Below are positions 1-11,329 of a DNA stretch of 16,150 bases, one piece after another (the stretch's first letter is position 1; each line of letters begins with the position of its first letter). The notes beneath the pieces were generated by a model. It did not search any database. It had not been told where the DNA came from and saw only the letters and a list, made by a program, of their open reading frames with translations. Origin of the DNA: DTU098 sp964498525 (GTDB lineage Bacteria; Bacillota; Desulfotomaculia; Desulfotomaculales; Pelotomaculaceae); NCBI GenBank assembly GCA_964498525.1, contig CAZCGU010000024.1, positions 1-16,150 on the forward strand, given 5' to 3'. Both the position numbers and the translations under genes were made by a program.

Positions 1-40
1 TGATGTGGGTTTTGGTACGCTCAAATTTTTGCTTTGCCAT
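1..40 (-). CDS. tuf: Elongation factor Tu, 5' end only (tuf copy downstream of fusA)
   Basis: Only the first 13 codons are inside the window. They read MAKQKFERTKTHI, the conserved EF-Tu amino terminus; most relatives have KPH where this has KTH. EF-Tu is the GTPase that delivers aminoacyl-tRNA to the ribosomal A site. The ATG lies at 38-40 and is preceded by a strong GGAGG (49-53) with an 8-nt spacer, which fixes the start. The gene follows fusA after a 241-bp spacer with no evident terminator or strong promoter, so it is probably the last gene of the rplGB-rpsL-rpsG-fusA-tuf unit. A second tuf ends at the other edge of the window. Identification rests on a short but distinctive peptide plus the classical str-operon position. 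Confidence 0.9.
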   Translation of the reverse strand, partial: MAKQKFERTKTHI

Positions 41-90
41 TGGTTTTGCCTCCTTCAAATACTCGGTTTGTAAAAGCCTCTAAGGCCCTG

Positions 91-277
91 CTGCTTTGCT
101 GTTCTGTCAGTTTTACTATTCCGCCGGTTTTACTGTTCCGCCGGATCTGCTGTTCCTTTGGCGCAACTGTTCTGCAGGTAGTTTTGCTGCTCAGTCAGCA
201 CTGCTGCCACATTCAGCAAGCAACAGTTTCGCCTTTCCGCCGACTTTGCTGCTCCGCCGGCCTTACTGTTCTGTCAG
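91..277. repeat. Degenerate 17-bp tandem repeat between fusA and tuf
   Basis: The fusA-tuf spacer is built largely from a degenerate unit of about 17 bp. On the minus strand the best copies read CGGCGGAACAGTAAAAC (127-143 region) and CGGCGGAATAGTAAAAC (110-126 region). Related units continue at 144-160, 161-177, 244-260 and 261-277, with more decayed units between. The phase is held over nearly the whole spacer with about a 1-bp slip. A 17-bp period is not a multiple of three, and no frame resembles a known protein, so the region is unlikely to be coding. It would be transcribed in the fusA-tuf mRNA. Its function is unknown. Confidence 0.7.
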
Positions 278-281
278 TATT

Positions 282-2357
282 TTAACCCTGCCGCCTGGCA
301 ATAATTCCTTCTGCAATATTATCCGGCATTTGGGCGTAGTGGTCGAACTGCATGGTGTAAATGCCGCGTCCCTGGGTACGGGAGCGCAGATCGGTGGCGT
401 AGCCGAACATTTCCGACAGGGGCACAAAGGCGCTGATTACCTGCACCCCGCCCCGGGGCGTCATTTCCTCAATCCGGCCCCGCCGGGAGTTGATGTCGCC
501 GATTACATCACCCATGTATTCGTCGTTGACCACAACTTCTACTTTCATCACTGGCTCCAGCAGGGTGGGTCCGGCCTTGTTGGCCGCGCTCTTAAATCCC
601 AGGGAGCCGGCAATTTTGAAGGCCATCTCCGAGGAGTCCACGTCGTGGTAGGAACCGTCCAGAAGGGTGACACCCACGTCGATCATGGGGAATCCTGCCA
701 GGACACCGTTTTCCATGGCCTCCTTGATTCCGGCGTCCACCGCCGGGATGTATTCCCTGGGTACGGCGCCGCCGATTATTTTGTTGGTAAAAAGGTAGCC
801 CGCGCCCGGTTCCCGGGGTTCCACCTCCAGCGCCACGTGACCGTACTGGCCCCGTCCGCCGGACTGCCGGATAAATTTACCCTCGGCCTTGACCTTTTTC
901 CGGATGGTTTCCTTGTAAGCCACCTGGGGTCTGCCCACATTGGCCTCCACCTTGAACTCCCGGAGCATCCTGTCCACAATGATTTCCAGATGCAGCTCAC
1001 CCATGCCCGAGATCAGGGTCTGGCCGGTTTCGGAGTCGGTGTTGATCTTGAAGGTGGGATCCTCTTCCGCCAGCTTCTGCAGGGCCACGCCCATTTTTTC
1101 CTGGTCGAACTTGGTTTTAGGCTCAATGGCCACCTGGATTACCGGTTCCGGAAACTCCATGGACTCCAGAATAACGGGGGCTTTTTCGTCACAAAGGGTA
1201 TCCCCTGTGGCAGTGATTTTCAATCCAACCGCCGCGACGATATCGCCGGTATGGACCTGAGCGATATCCTCCCGGTGGTTGGCGTGCATTCTTAAAATCC
1301 TGCCAATCCTTTCCCGCCGGTTCCGGGAGGAATTGAAGATATAAGAGCCCGTCTTTAAGGTCCCGGAGTAAACCCTGAAAAAGGTAAGTTTGCCCACATA
1401 GGGGTCCACCGCAATTTTAAAAGCCAGAGCCGAAAAGGGCTCCTCGTCCTTGACCGCCCTGGTTTCCTCCTCATTGGTCCGGGGGTTGCAGCCCTGGACC
1501 GGCGGGATGTCCACCGGGGCAGGCAGGTAGTCTACAATTGCGTCCAACAGCGGCTGCACACCCTTGTTTTTAAAGGCCGAGCCGCACAGGACGGGGATCA
1601 GCTGCACGGCCAGGGTGGCCTTACGCAACCCCTGCCGCAGTTCATCCTCCGTCAGGGTTTCGTTTTCCAGGTACTGCAGCAGCAGTTCCTCATCTGTCTC
1701 AGCCACCGTTTCTATCAGGCGGTTGCGCAGGGCGGCCGCCTCTTCGGCCAGATCCGCCGGGATTTCAGCTTCCTCTCCCGGGGTGCCCAAATCGTCCTTA
1801 TAGAGAATGGCCTTGTTTCTAACCAGGTCGATAATCCCGCGAAATTTATCCTCCCCGCCTATGGGAAGCTGCAGGGCCACCGGGTTGGCGCCCAGGCGGT
1901 CCCGGATCATCTGGATGACGCGCTTGTAGTCGGCGCCCACCCTGTCCATTTTGTTGATATACGCAATGCGCGGAACTCCGTACTTATCGGCCTGCCGCCA
2001 GACAGTTTCGGATTGCGGTTCGACGCCGCCCACGGAGCAAAAAACGGCAACTGCGCCGTCCAGCACGCGCAGGGAGCGCTCTACCTCCATGGTGAAGTCC
2101 ACGTGGCCTGGCGTGTCGATAATGTTAATCTCGCAATCGCGCCAGCGGCAGGTGGTAGCGGCGGAAGTGATAGTAATTCCCCGCTCCTGCTCCTGGACCA
2201 TCCAGTCCATGGTAGCCGCGCCGTCGTGGACCTCACCGATTTTGTGAACCCTACCGGTGTAAAAGAGGATCCTTTCGCTGGTAGTGGTCTTGCCGGCGTC
2301 TATGTGGGCCATAATCCCAATATTTCTGATTTTACTTAACGGAAATTGCCGCGCCAC
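282..2357 (-). CDS. fusA: Elongation factor G
   Basis: Translocase GTPase that moves tRNAs and mRNA through the ribosome after peptide bond formation, and helps recycle ribosomes. The 691-residue length is normal for bacterial EF-G. Visible GTPase motifs are G1 AHIDAGKT (17-24), the switch I threonine in RGITITSA (60-66), G3 DTPGH with the catalytic histidine (81-85) and G4 NKMD (135-138). Domains II-V follow without interruption. The start is GTG (2355-2357), preceded by AAGGAGTG with about 9 nt spacing; no better start is near. It lies 15 nt after rpsG, so the two are almost certainly cotranscribed. The only oddity is the GTG start. It is too close to canonical EF-G to be a tetracycline-resistance or EF-G2 paralogue. 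Confidence 0.98.
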   Translation of the reverse strand: MARQFPLSKIRNIGIMAHIDAGKTTTSERILFYTGRVHKIGEVHDGAATMDWMVQEQERGITITSAATTCRWRDCEINIIDTPGHVDFTMEVERSLRVLDGAVAVFCSVGGVEPQSETVWRQADKYGVPRIAYINKMDRVGADYKRVIQMIRDRLGANPVALQLPIGGEDKFRGIIDLVRNKAILYKDDLGTPGEEAEIPADLAEEAAALRNRLIETVAETDEELLLQYLENETLTEDELRQGLRKATLAVQLIPVLCGSAFKNKGVQPLLDAIVDYLPAPVDIPPVQGCNPRTNEEETRAVKDEEPFSALAFKIAVDPYVGKLTFFRVYSGTLKTGSYIFNSSRNRRERIGRILRMHANHREDIAQVHTGDIVAAVGLKITATGDTLCDEKAPVILESMEFPEPVIQVAIEPKTKFDQEKMGVALQKLAEEDPTFKINTDSETGQTLISGMGELHLEIIVDRMLREFKVEANVGRPQVAYKETIRKKVKAEGKFIRQSGGRGQYGHVALEVEPREPGAGYLFTNKIIGGAVPREYIPAVDAGIKEAMENGVLAGFPMIDVGVTLLDGSYHDVDSSEMAFKIAGSLGFKSAANKAGPTLLEPVMKVEVVVNDEYMGDVIGDINSRRGRIEEMTPRGGVQVISAFVPLSEMFGYATDLRSRTQGRGIYTMQFDHYAQMPDNIAEGIIARRQG

Positions 2358-2372
2358 TATTATTCACTCCTT

Positions 2373-2843
2373 TTACCACCTGTAGTGCGCAAATGCCTTG
2401 TTCGCTTCCGCCATTTTATGGGTGTCTTCTCTTCTCTTTACTGAACCGCCTGTACTTGCCGCCGCGTCCATGAGTTCGTTGGCCAGCTTTTCTTCCATGG
2501 TCCGGCCCGAGCGTTCCCGGGCATACCGGGTCAGCCAGCGGATGGCCAGGGTTTGCCTGCGGTCGTGCCGCACTTCAATCGGGACCTGGTAGTTGGCGCC
2601 GCCCACCCGGCGGGCTTTCACTTCCAGCACGGGCATGACGTTTTTCATGGCTGCTTCAAAAACCTCCAGCGGGTTTTTGCCGGTTTTTTCCCTGATAATA
2701 TTCAAAGAGCCGTAAACAACCGCCTCGGCGACGCTCTTTTTACCCTGCTGCATAATCTGGTTGATCAGCTTGGTGAGCACCTTGCTCCGGTAAACGGGGT
2801 CCGGTAAAATTTCAAGTTTCGGGACAGCCCCTCTTCTGGGCAT
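2373..2843 (-). CDS. rpsG: 30S ribosomal protein S7
   Basis: Primary binding protein of the 3' major domain of 16S rRNA; it nucleates assembly of the 30S head and contacts the E-site tRNA. The 156-residue product begins MPRRG and ends in AHYRW, as in Gram-positive S7. The conserved stretch RVGGANYQVPIEV followed by the RR-rich ALAIRW-like segment is present. The frame stays open upstream to 2912, but ATG 2841-2843 is preferred: it follows an AAGGGGGG site at normal spacing and gives the family-standard length, while the extra 23 residues match nothing known. It lies 15 nt before fusA and 179 nt after rpsL in the str operon. Confidence 0.97.
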   Translation of the reverse strand: MPRRGAVPKLEILPDPVYRSKVLTKLINQIMQQGKKSVAEAVVYGSLNIIREKTGKNPLEVFEAAMKNVMPVLEVKARRVGGANYQVPIEVRHDRRQTLAIRWLTRYARERSGRTMEEKLANELMDAAASTGGSVKRREDTHKMAEANKAFAHYRW

Positions 2844-3022
2844 TAATTTCCCCCCTTTGCTGCGGTAATAGGGTAGATCGCATAAAACACACATATTTTT
2901 TAATACAGACACCGGGTAAAACTTTAATGATTACGGATTCCGGGGCATATAGTATTTATTAAGATAAGGTAAGGTAACTTGCCTGAATTATTTGAAATAT
3001 ATTAAAACCCGCTGAAACTTTT
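2844..3022 (-). other. rpsL-rpsG spacer (179 bp), AT-rich, no gene
   Basis: This is longer than is usual between rpsL and rpsG. It holds an AT-rich stretch (about 2890-3020) and the rpsG ribosome site. A marginal promoter-like pair can be drawn (TTACCT, 17 nt, TACTAT on the minus strand), but it matches consensus poorly. I see no convincing terminator hairpin, RNA gene or small ORF. Confidence 0.4.
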
Positions 3023-3397
3023 TTATTTCTTGGGGCGCTTGGCTCCGTACTTGGAGCGGGCCTGACCCCGGTTCTGCACACCGGCGGAATCCAGGGCGCC
3101 GCGCACGATGTGGTAACGGACGCCGGGAATGTCCTTAATCCGGCCGCCGCGCACCAGGACCACCGAGTGTTCCTGTAAATTATGCCCGATTCCCGGAATA
3201 TAGGAGGTTACCTCGATACCGTTGGTGAGCCTAACCCGGGCCACCTTGCGCAAAGCAGAGTTCGGCTTTTTAGGTGTGGTGGTATAGACCCTGGTGCAGA
3301 CACCCCGCTTTTGGGGACACACCTTCAGGGCGGGAGACGCAGACTTTTTCTTGATATCTTCCCTGCCCTTGCGGATCAGTTGGCTGATAGTAGGCAT
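3023..3397 (-). CDS. rpsL: 30S ribosomal protein S12
   Basis: Decoding-centre protein of the 30S subunit that controls accuracy of codon recognition and is the classical streptomycin-resistance locus. The 124-residue product shows all hallmarks: CPQKRGVCTRVYTTTPKKPNSALRK (residues 27-51) and GRIKDIPGVRYHIVRG. Lysine 43 in PKKPNS and the lysine of the IKDIPG loop, the usual sites of streptomycin-resistance changes, are wild type. The aspartate of that loop, a target of RimO methylthiolation in other bacteria, is also kept. ATG 3395-3397 is preceded by an AAGGAAGGGGGTG ribosome site. It lies 75 nt after rplGB in the same unit. Confidence 0.98.
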   Translation of the reverse strand: MPTISQLIRKGREDIKKKSASPALKVCPQKRGVCTRVYTTTPKKPNSALRKVARVRLTNGIEVTSYIPGIGHNLQEHSVVLVRGGRIKDIPGVRYHIVRGALDSAGVQNRGQARSKYGAKRPKK

Positions 3398-3472
3398 GTT
3401 TCGATTACACCCCCTTCCTTCCAGGGAAAAGTTTAGAATAAAAAGATCGGGCGGAACGCGTCCCCGGGGACA

Positions 3473-3724
3473 TCAATCCTCCGTGATAGCGGCGGAAGCG
3501 CAGCCCACCTCGATCCGGCAGGCCTTGCCCAGAGCCTGCATGGAATCCACCTGGACAACCGGGATTCCTCTCTGGGCGCACATCTGCAGAATCGGCTCAA
3601 CAATGTGCCGGTCGGCGGTGGCGGCCACATAGACAACTCTGGCCAGTCCCCGTTCGACGGCTTTCAGGGTCTGCTTGGTACCCACAGTCCTATTGCGCGC
3701 GGATATGAGCCGCTTGTAAACCAT
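3473..3724 (-). CDS. rplGB: L7Ae-family K-turn RNA-binding protein (YbxF/RplGB type)
   Basis: Small 83-residue protein of the L7Ae/L30e/Gadd45 fold. The segment GTKQTLKAVERG (15-26) matches the RNA-contact helix of YbxF, and SMQALGKACRIEVGCASAAI (61-80) matches its carboxyl half. In Bacillus, YbxF binds kink-turn RNA; its cellular target is not settled. The gene sits between rpoC and rpsL, as in many Firmicutes. It is first in a unit driven by the strong promoter at 3763-3791. The frame is open to 3772, but the ATG at 3722-3724 gives the family start and lies downstream of the predicted transcription start. AGGAGG is present with a long spacer of about 13 nt, so translation may be less than maximal. 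Confidence 0.92.
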   Translation of the reverse strand: MVYKRLISARNRTVGTKQTLKAVERGLARVVYVAATADRHIVEPILQMCAQRGIPVVQVDSMQALGKACRIEVGCASAAITED

Positions 3725-3762
3725 GGCTGCTTGAAAACCTCCTGAAATCCAGACACTCAAAT

Positions 3763-3791
3763 ATAGTACCATCCAATCGTTTCATTGTCAA
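3763..3791 (-). promoter_or_regulatory. Sigma-A-type promoter of the rplGB-rpsL-rpsG-fusA-tuf unit
   Basis: On the minus strand a perfect -35 box TTGACA (3786-3791) is followed by a 17-nt spacer and a -10 box TACTAT (3763-3768). Transcription would begin near 3756, giving a leader of about 32 nt before rplGB. It is among the best consensus promoters in the window and lies in the rpoC-rplGB gap, so it uncouples the str genes from rpoBC. Confidence 0.8.
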
Positions 3792-3913
3792 TATTTCCTT
3801 TACCCCTATTGTATTCATTCTTTCCGGCAGGAGAAAGGTGGCAGAAGAACTTTCCCCTGACACCCCCCACGAAAGCCTGCCTATTATTATTCCCCATTGA
3901 GACGCTGTTAAGA

Positions 3914-3943
3914 CAGGGCTCGGGCGCATGGCCCCCGGCCCTG
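3914..3943 (-). terminator. GC-rich hairpin just after rpoC, weak terminator candidate
   Basis: Thirteen nt after the rpoC stop, the minus strand can form a stem: CAGGGC pairs with GCCCTG (3914-3919 / 3938-3943), extended by CGGG/CCCG inside a one-base bulge. The downstream sequence has only TCTT and no real uridine tract. It may act as a partial terminator or an mRNA-end stabiliser. Its position between rpoC and the rplGB promoter supports a boundary role. Confidence 0.4.
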
Positions 3944-3955
3944 CTCAAACCAGTA

Positions 3956-7450
<3,495 letters not shown>

Positions 7451-7582
7451 AAAGGCCCCCTCCTTTTAGTAGTAGGGTGAAGTGGTTCTAAAAAAGTTAA
7501 ATATTAAAAATGTTGAATTTCTGGGCTTCCCCGTTACTTCGAAGAACTTTTTTACACCACATTTCGCCTGTATTCCCGAGGG

Positions 7583-10500
7583 TTATTCTTCTTCCTCCTC
7601 GAATTCGAAGTCCTCCTCCAAAAAGTCGTCGCTGAATTCGTCCTCTTCAACGGCTTCAGATCCCTCTTCCTCAGCCCGGACCGGGGGAAGATCTTCTTCC
7701 TGCAGGTCGATGCCCAGTTCCTTGGCGGTCTCGTTGATGTCTTCCTCGATCTCCTTGATTTCAACTTCCTTGTCTTCTTCCGAGAGCACCTTCACGTCCA
7801 AACCAAGGCTTTGCAGTTCCTTAATCAGCACTTTGAAGGACTCCGGCACACCAGGTTCCGGCACGTTTTCACCCTTGACGATGGCTTCGTAGGTCTTGAC
7901 CCGGCCCACCACGTCGTCCGACTTGACGGTGAGGATTTCCTGCAGGGTATGGGCTGCGCCGTAAGCCTCCAGAGCCCAGACCTCCATTTCCCCGAAACGC
8001 TGGCCGCCGAACTGGGCCTTGCCGCCCAGGGGCTGCTGGGTCACCAGGGAGTACGGCCCCGTGGAGCGGGCGTGAATTTTGTCGTCCACCAGGTGGGCCA
8101 GTTTGAGCATGTAAACGTAGCCCACGGTGATGGGGCTGTCAAAGGCTTCGCCAGTGCGCCCGTCGTACAAAGTCATTTTACCGTTCCCGGGCAGGTTGGC
8201 CTGCTCCAGGGTTTCCAGAATATCGCTTTCCTGGGCCCCGTTGAAAACCGGGGTGGATACGTGGCAGCCCATGGTCTTGGCCGCCCACCCCAGGTGAGTT
8301 TCCAGTACCTGCCCGATATTCATCCGGGAGGGCACGCCCAGGGGGTTCAGCACAATTTCAATGGGGGTGCCGTCGGGCAGGAAGGGCATGTCTTCCTCCG
8401 GCAGGATCCGGGCAATGACACCCTTGTTGCCGTGGCGTCCGGCCATTTTGTCGCCCTCGGATATTTTTCGCTTCTGAGCGATGTAGACCCGCACCAGCTG
8501 ATTTACACCCGGCGGCAGCTCATCTCCGTTATCCCGGGAAAAAACCTTGACGTCTACAATTTTCCCGGCCTCGCCGTGGGGCACCCGCAGTGAGGTATCC
8601 CGCACTTCCCGGGCTTTTTCGCCGAAAATGGCCCGCAGCAGGCGCTCCTCGGCGGTAAGCTCGGTCTCGCCCTTGGGGGTGACCTTGCCCACCAGGATGT
8701 CTCCCGGCCGGACCTCGGCGCCAGTCCTGATAATGCCCCTGTCGTCCAAATCTTTCAGTATTTCCTCACCCACGTTGGGGATGTCCCGGGTGATTTCCTC
8801 CGGCCCAAGTTTGGTATCCCGGGCGTCGCACTCGTATTCCTCTATGTGAATGGATGTAAAAAAATCTTCCTTGACTGCTTTTTCGCTGACCAGGATGGCG
8901 TCTTCGTAATTGTAGCCCTCCCAGGGCATGAAGGCCACCAAAATGTTGCGGCCCAGGGCCAGTTCCCCCTGATCGGTGGAAGGCCCGTCCGCGATGATTT
9001 GATCCTGCAGCACAAAATCGCCCTTTTTGACAATGGGTTTCTGGTTAATGCAGGTACCCTGGTTGGAGCGGGTAAACTTTAATAATTTGTAGTGGTCCGG
9101 TGTCCCGTCCACTCCCCTGACATCTATCCCGGTAGCCGTCACCCGTTCCACCACACCGCTGTTTTTGGTGATTACCACCACCCCGGAATCCCGGGCGGCT
9201 TTATACTCCACCCCTGTCCCCACCAGCGGAGCCTCGGCCTTCAGCAGGGGCACGGCCTGACGCTGCATGTTGGCGCCCATGAGGGCCCGGTTGGCGTCGT
9301 CGTGCTCCAAAAAGGGAATTAGGGCCGTGGCGATGCTGAACACCTGTTTGGGCGAAACGTCCATATAATCCACCCGATCCGCGGGAACCACGACGATTTC
9401 CGGTGAGCGGGCGTTGACCCGGTTTTCCGTAAAACAACCATTTTCGTCCAAGGGCGCGTTGGCCTGGGCGATGACGTTACCTTCCTCCTCGTCGGCGGTG
9501 AGGTAGACGATTTCTTCGGTGACCCGCTTGTTGGCCTTATCCACCCTGCGGTAAGGTGTTTCGATGAAACCGAAGGCGTTGATCCGGGCGTAAGTGCTCA
9601 AGGAGCCGATTAGTCCGATGTTGGGACCTTCCGGGGTCTCAATGGGACACATCCGGCCGTAGTGGGAGATGTGCACGTCCCGGACCTCGAAGCCGGCCCG
9701 TTCCCGGGAAAGGCCCCCGGGTCCCAGGGCGGAAAGCCGCCGCTTGTGGGTCAGTTCAGCCAGGGGGTTGGTCTGGTCCATAAATTGGGACAACTGGCTG
9801 GAACCGAAGAATTCCTTGATTGCAGCCACCACGGGGCGGATGTTGATCAGCACCTGGGGCGTAATGACGTCCACGTCCTGAATGGTCATTCTTTCCCGGA
9901 CCACCCGCTCCATTCTGGAAAGGCCGATCCGGAACTGATTCTGCAACAGCTCGCCCACGGAGCGGAGCCGGCGGTTGCCCAGGTGATCAATATCGTCTAC
10001 GTTGCCCTCGCCGTTCATGAGCTTCAGCAGGTAGCCGATGGTTTCGAAGATATCCTCCCTGGTCAACTCCCTGAGGAAATCCCGCTCTTTGGGCACTTCT
10101 TTCTTTAAATAAGGATCAAACTCGGTTTCCCCGTCACTGTTCTCACCGTAGCTGTAGAGTACACCGTGTTTTAATTTTTTTTGCAATTTGTAGCGGCCGA
10201 CATTACCCAGGTCGTACCGTTTCTGATCAAAAAAGAGCGCTGACAGGAGGGACCTGGCGCTGTCCACGGTGGGAGGTTCCCCGGGCCGCAGACGCTTGTA
10301 AATTTCAACCAGCGCCTCCTCCTCGGTGTCAGTATTATCCCGGGTTAGCGTTTCCTGGATAAACTTGTCGTCGCCAAAAAGATCTGCTATCATGGAGTTG
10401 GTGCCGCGCCCCAGGGCGCGGACCAGGACGGTTGCCGGAATCTTCCGGGTCCTGTCAATCCGGACAAAAATATGGTCGTTGACGTCGGTTTCAAATTCCA

Positions 10501-11002
10501 GCCACGCACCCCTGTTGGGGATGATTGTGGCTGTAAAAAGTCTTTTGCCGCTGGGATCGATGTTGTCGGCGAAGTATACCCCCGGGGAGCGGACAAGCTG
10601 GCTGACGATAACCCTTTCCGCCCCGTTGATAATAAAGGTACCCTTCTCGGTCATCAGGGGGAAATCACCCATGAAAACTTCCTGTTCCTTGACTTCTCCC
10701 GTTTCCTTGTTAATCAGCCGCACCTTCACCCGCAAGGGGGCGGCAAAGGTAACGTCCCTTTCTTTGCACTCTTCCACCGAATACTTGGGATCGCCCAGGG
10801 TGTAATCCAGAAATTCCAGGACCAGGTTTCCAGTGAAATCCTGAATTGGCGAAACATCCTGAAAAACTTCCCGCAGGCCTTCTTTTAAAAACCAGTGGTA
10901 GGAATTGCGCTGCACTTCAATCAGGTTGGGCAGTTCCAGAACTTCCTTCAACTTACCGAAGTTGAGGCGCTCCCTGGTGCCAACCTTTTCGGCATAAGGC
11001 AT
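7583..11002 (-). CDS. rpoB: DNA-directed RNA polymerase subunit beta
   Basis: Second large catalytic subunit of RNA polymerase, 1139 residues. The rifampicin pocket (about 400-430, GSSQLSQFMDQTNP... THKRRLSALGPGG) is wild type at the usual resistance positions, here D409, H419 and S424. The conserved KMAGRHGNKG block that contacts the nucleotide and product RNA is present. The carboxyl end is a strongly acidic tail from about residue 1075. ATG 11000-11002 is the first start after an in-frame TAG only 3 nt upstream; the ribosome site AGGGGTG is weak and somewhat distant. The gene is preceded by a 630-bp spacer with its own promoter at 11241-11269 and followed by rpoC. Confidence 0.98.
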   Translation of the reverse strand: MPYAEKVGTRERLNFGKLKEVLELPNLIEVQRNSYHWFLKEGLREVFQDVSPIQDFTGNLVLEFLDYTLGDPKYSVEECKERDVTFAAPLRVKVRLINKETGEVKEQEVFMGDFPLMTEKGTFIINGAERVIVSQLVRSPGVYFADNIDPSGKRLFTATIIPNRGAWLEFETDVNDHIFVRIDRTRKIPATVLVRALGRGTNSMIADLFGDDKFIQETLTRDNTDTEEEALVEIYKRLRPGEPPTVDSARSLLSALFFDQKRYDLGNVGRYKLQKKLKHGVLYSYGENSDGETEFDPYLKKEVPKERDFLRELTREDIFETIGYLLKLMNGEGNVDDIDHLGNRRLRSVGELLQNQFRIGLSRMERVVRERMTIQDVDVITPQVLINIRPVVAAIKEFFGSSQLSQFMDQTNPLAELTHKRRLSALGPGGLSRERAGFEVRDVHISHYGRMCPIETPEGPNIGLIGSLSTYARINAFGFIETPYRRVDKANKRVTEEIVYLTADEEEGNVIAQANAPLDENGCFTENRVNARSPEIVVVPADRVDYMDVSPKQVFSIATALIPFLEHDDANRALMGANMQRQAVPLLKAEAPLVGTGVEYKAARDSGVVVITKNSGVVERVTATGIDVRGVDGTPDHYKLLKFTRSNQGTCINQKPIVKKGDFVLQDQIIADGPSTDQGELALGRNILVAFMPWEGYNYEDAILVSEKAVKEDFFTSIHIEEYECDARDTKLGPEEITRDIPNVGEEILKDLDDRGIIRTGAEVRPGDILVGKVTPKGETELTAEERLLRAIFGEKAREVRDTSLRVPHGEAGKIVDVKVFSRDNGDELPPGVNQLVRVYIAQKRKISEGDKMAGRHGNKGVIARILPEEDMPFLPDGTPIEIVLNPLGVPSRMNIGQVLETHLGWAAKTMGCHVSTPVFNGAQESDILETLEQANLPGNGKMTLYDGRTGEAFDSPITVGYVYMLKLAHLVDDKIHARSTGPYSLVTQQPLGGKAQFGGQRFGEMEVWALEAYGAAHTLQEILTVKSDDVVGRVKTYEAIVKGENVPEPGVPESFKVLIKELQSLGLDVKVLSEEDKEVEIKEIEEDINETAKELGIDLQEEDLPPVRAEEEGSEAVEEDEFSDDFLEEDFEFEEEEE

Positions 11003-11240
11003 CTAACGCATCACACCCCTGTCATAAAATTAAAACGAAGCTGCCATAAAACCGACACTTTATGAGATAAATAGCCTCATATTCAATACAAGGGAAAAAG
11101 CAAGGTTGTTGTTCGTCTACAATACCTCGCTTCTGGTTGGTGTTTGGGACTATCTGAAATATTATTTCCCGAAAAATGTCATTCAATACATTAATTCCAT
11201 GAAAATGAAAAAAGACATTGCCCCACAATGACATTTTTAA
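11003..11240 (-). promoter_or_regulatory. rpoB 5' leader with alternative RNA structures
   Basis: Predicted transcription from about 11234 gives an untranslated leader of about 230 nt. A perfect 12-bp inverted repeat (11172-11183 and 11227-11238) flanks a 43-nt loop; about 9 bp would lie within the transcript. Part of its 5' arm can instead form a small hairpin, CATTG-CCCCA-CAATG in plus-strand letters (11216-11230), followed on the minus strand by six T's (11208-11213). The two folds exclude each other. The rest of the leader is AT-rich with no known riboswitch. The spurious frame through it is not a gene. Confidence 0.5.
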
Positions 11241-11269
11241 ATGATAGCACATTATTCTTGAGTCGTCAA
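11241..11269 (-). promoter_or_regulatory. Sigma-A-type promoter of rpoBC
   Basis: On the minus strand, TTGACG (-35, 11264-11269), a 17-nt spacer and TATCAT (-10, 11241-11246) make a near-consensus promoter pointing at rpoB. An AT-rich block with a 10-bp inverted repeat (11270-11279 / 11291-11300) directly abuts the -35 box and could serve as an UP element or operator. The promoter lies downstream of the rplL terminator-like hairpin and the palindrome array, so rpoBC can be expressed separately from the stalk-protein genes. Confidence 0.8.
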
Positions 11270-11300
11270 GTAAAATATTATATATATTGAAATATTTTAC
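11270..11300. repeat. 10-bp AT-rich inverted repeat abutting the rpoB -35 box
   Basis: GTAAAATATT (11270-11279) and its exact reverse complement (11291-11300) are separated by 11 nt. The element begins at the base next to the -35 hexamer. Such a position suits an UP element contacting the RNA polymerase alpha subunit, or an operator. No regulator is identified. Confidence 0.6.
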
Positions 11301-11329
11301 GAAAAATCCCCCCGCATATCTAGACAAAC

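Noticed and set aside
96..1295. 399-residue plus-strand frame
   Set aside because: It is antisense to fusA, and its composition follows third-position GC bias of the real gene; no recognisable protein.
2844..2912. Amino-terminal extension of S7
   Set aside because: It adds 23 residues outside the family; the internal ATG at 2843 has a strong ribosome site.
2955..2990. Promoter between rpsL and rpsG
   Set aside because: TTACCT-17-TACTAT is a poor -35 match in an AT-rich stretch, where such pairs arise by chance.
3023..3397. Possible streptomycin-resistance allele
   Set aside because: Both lysine positions commonly altered in resistance are wild type.
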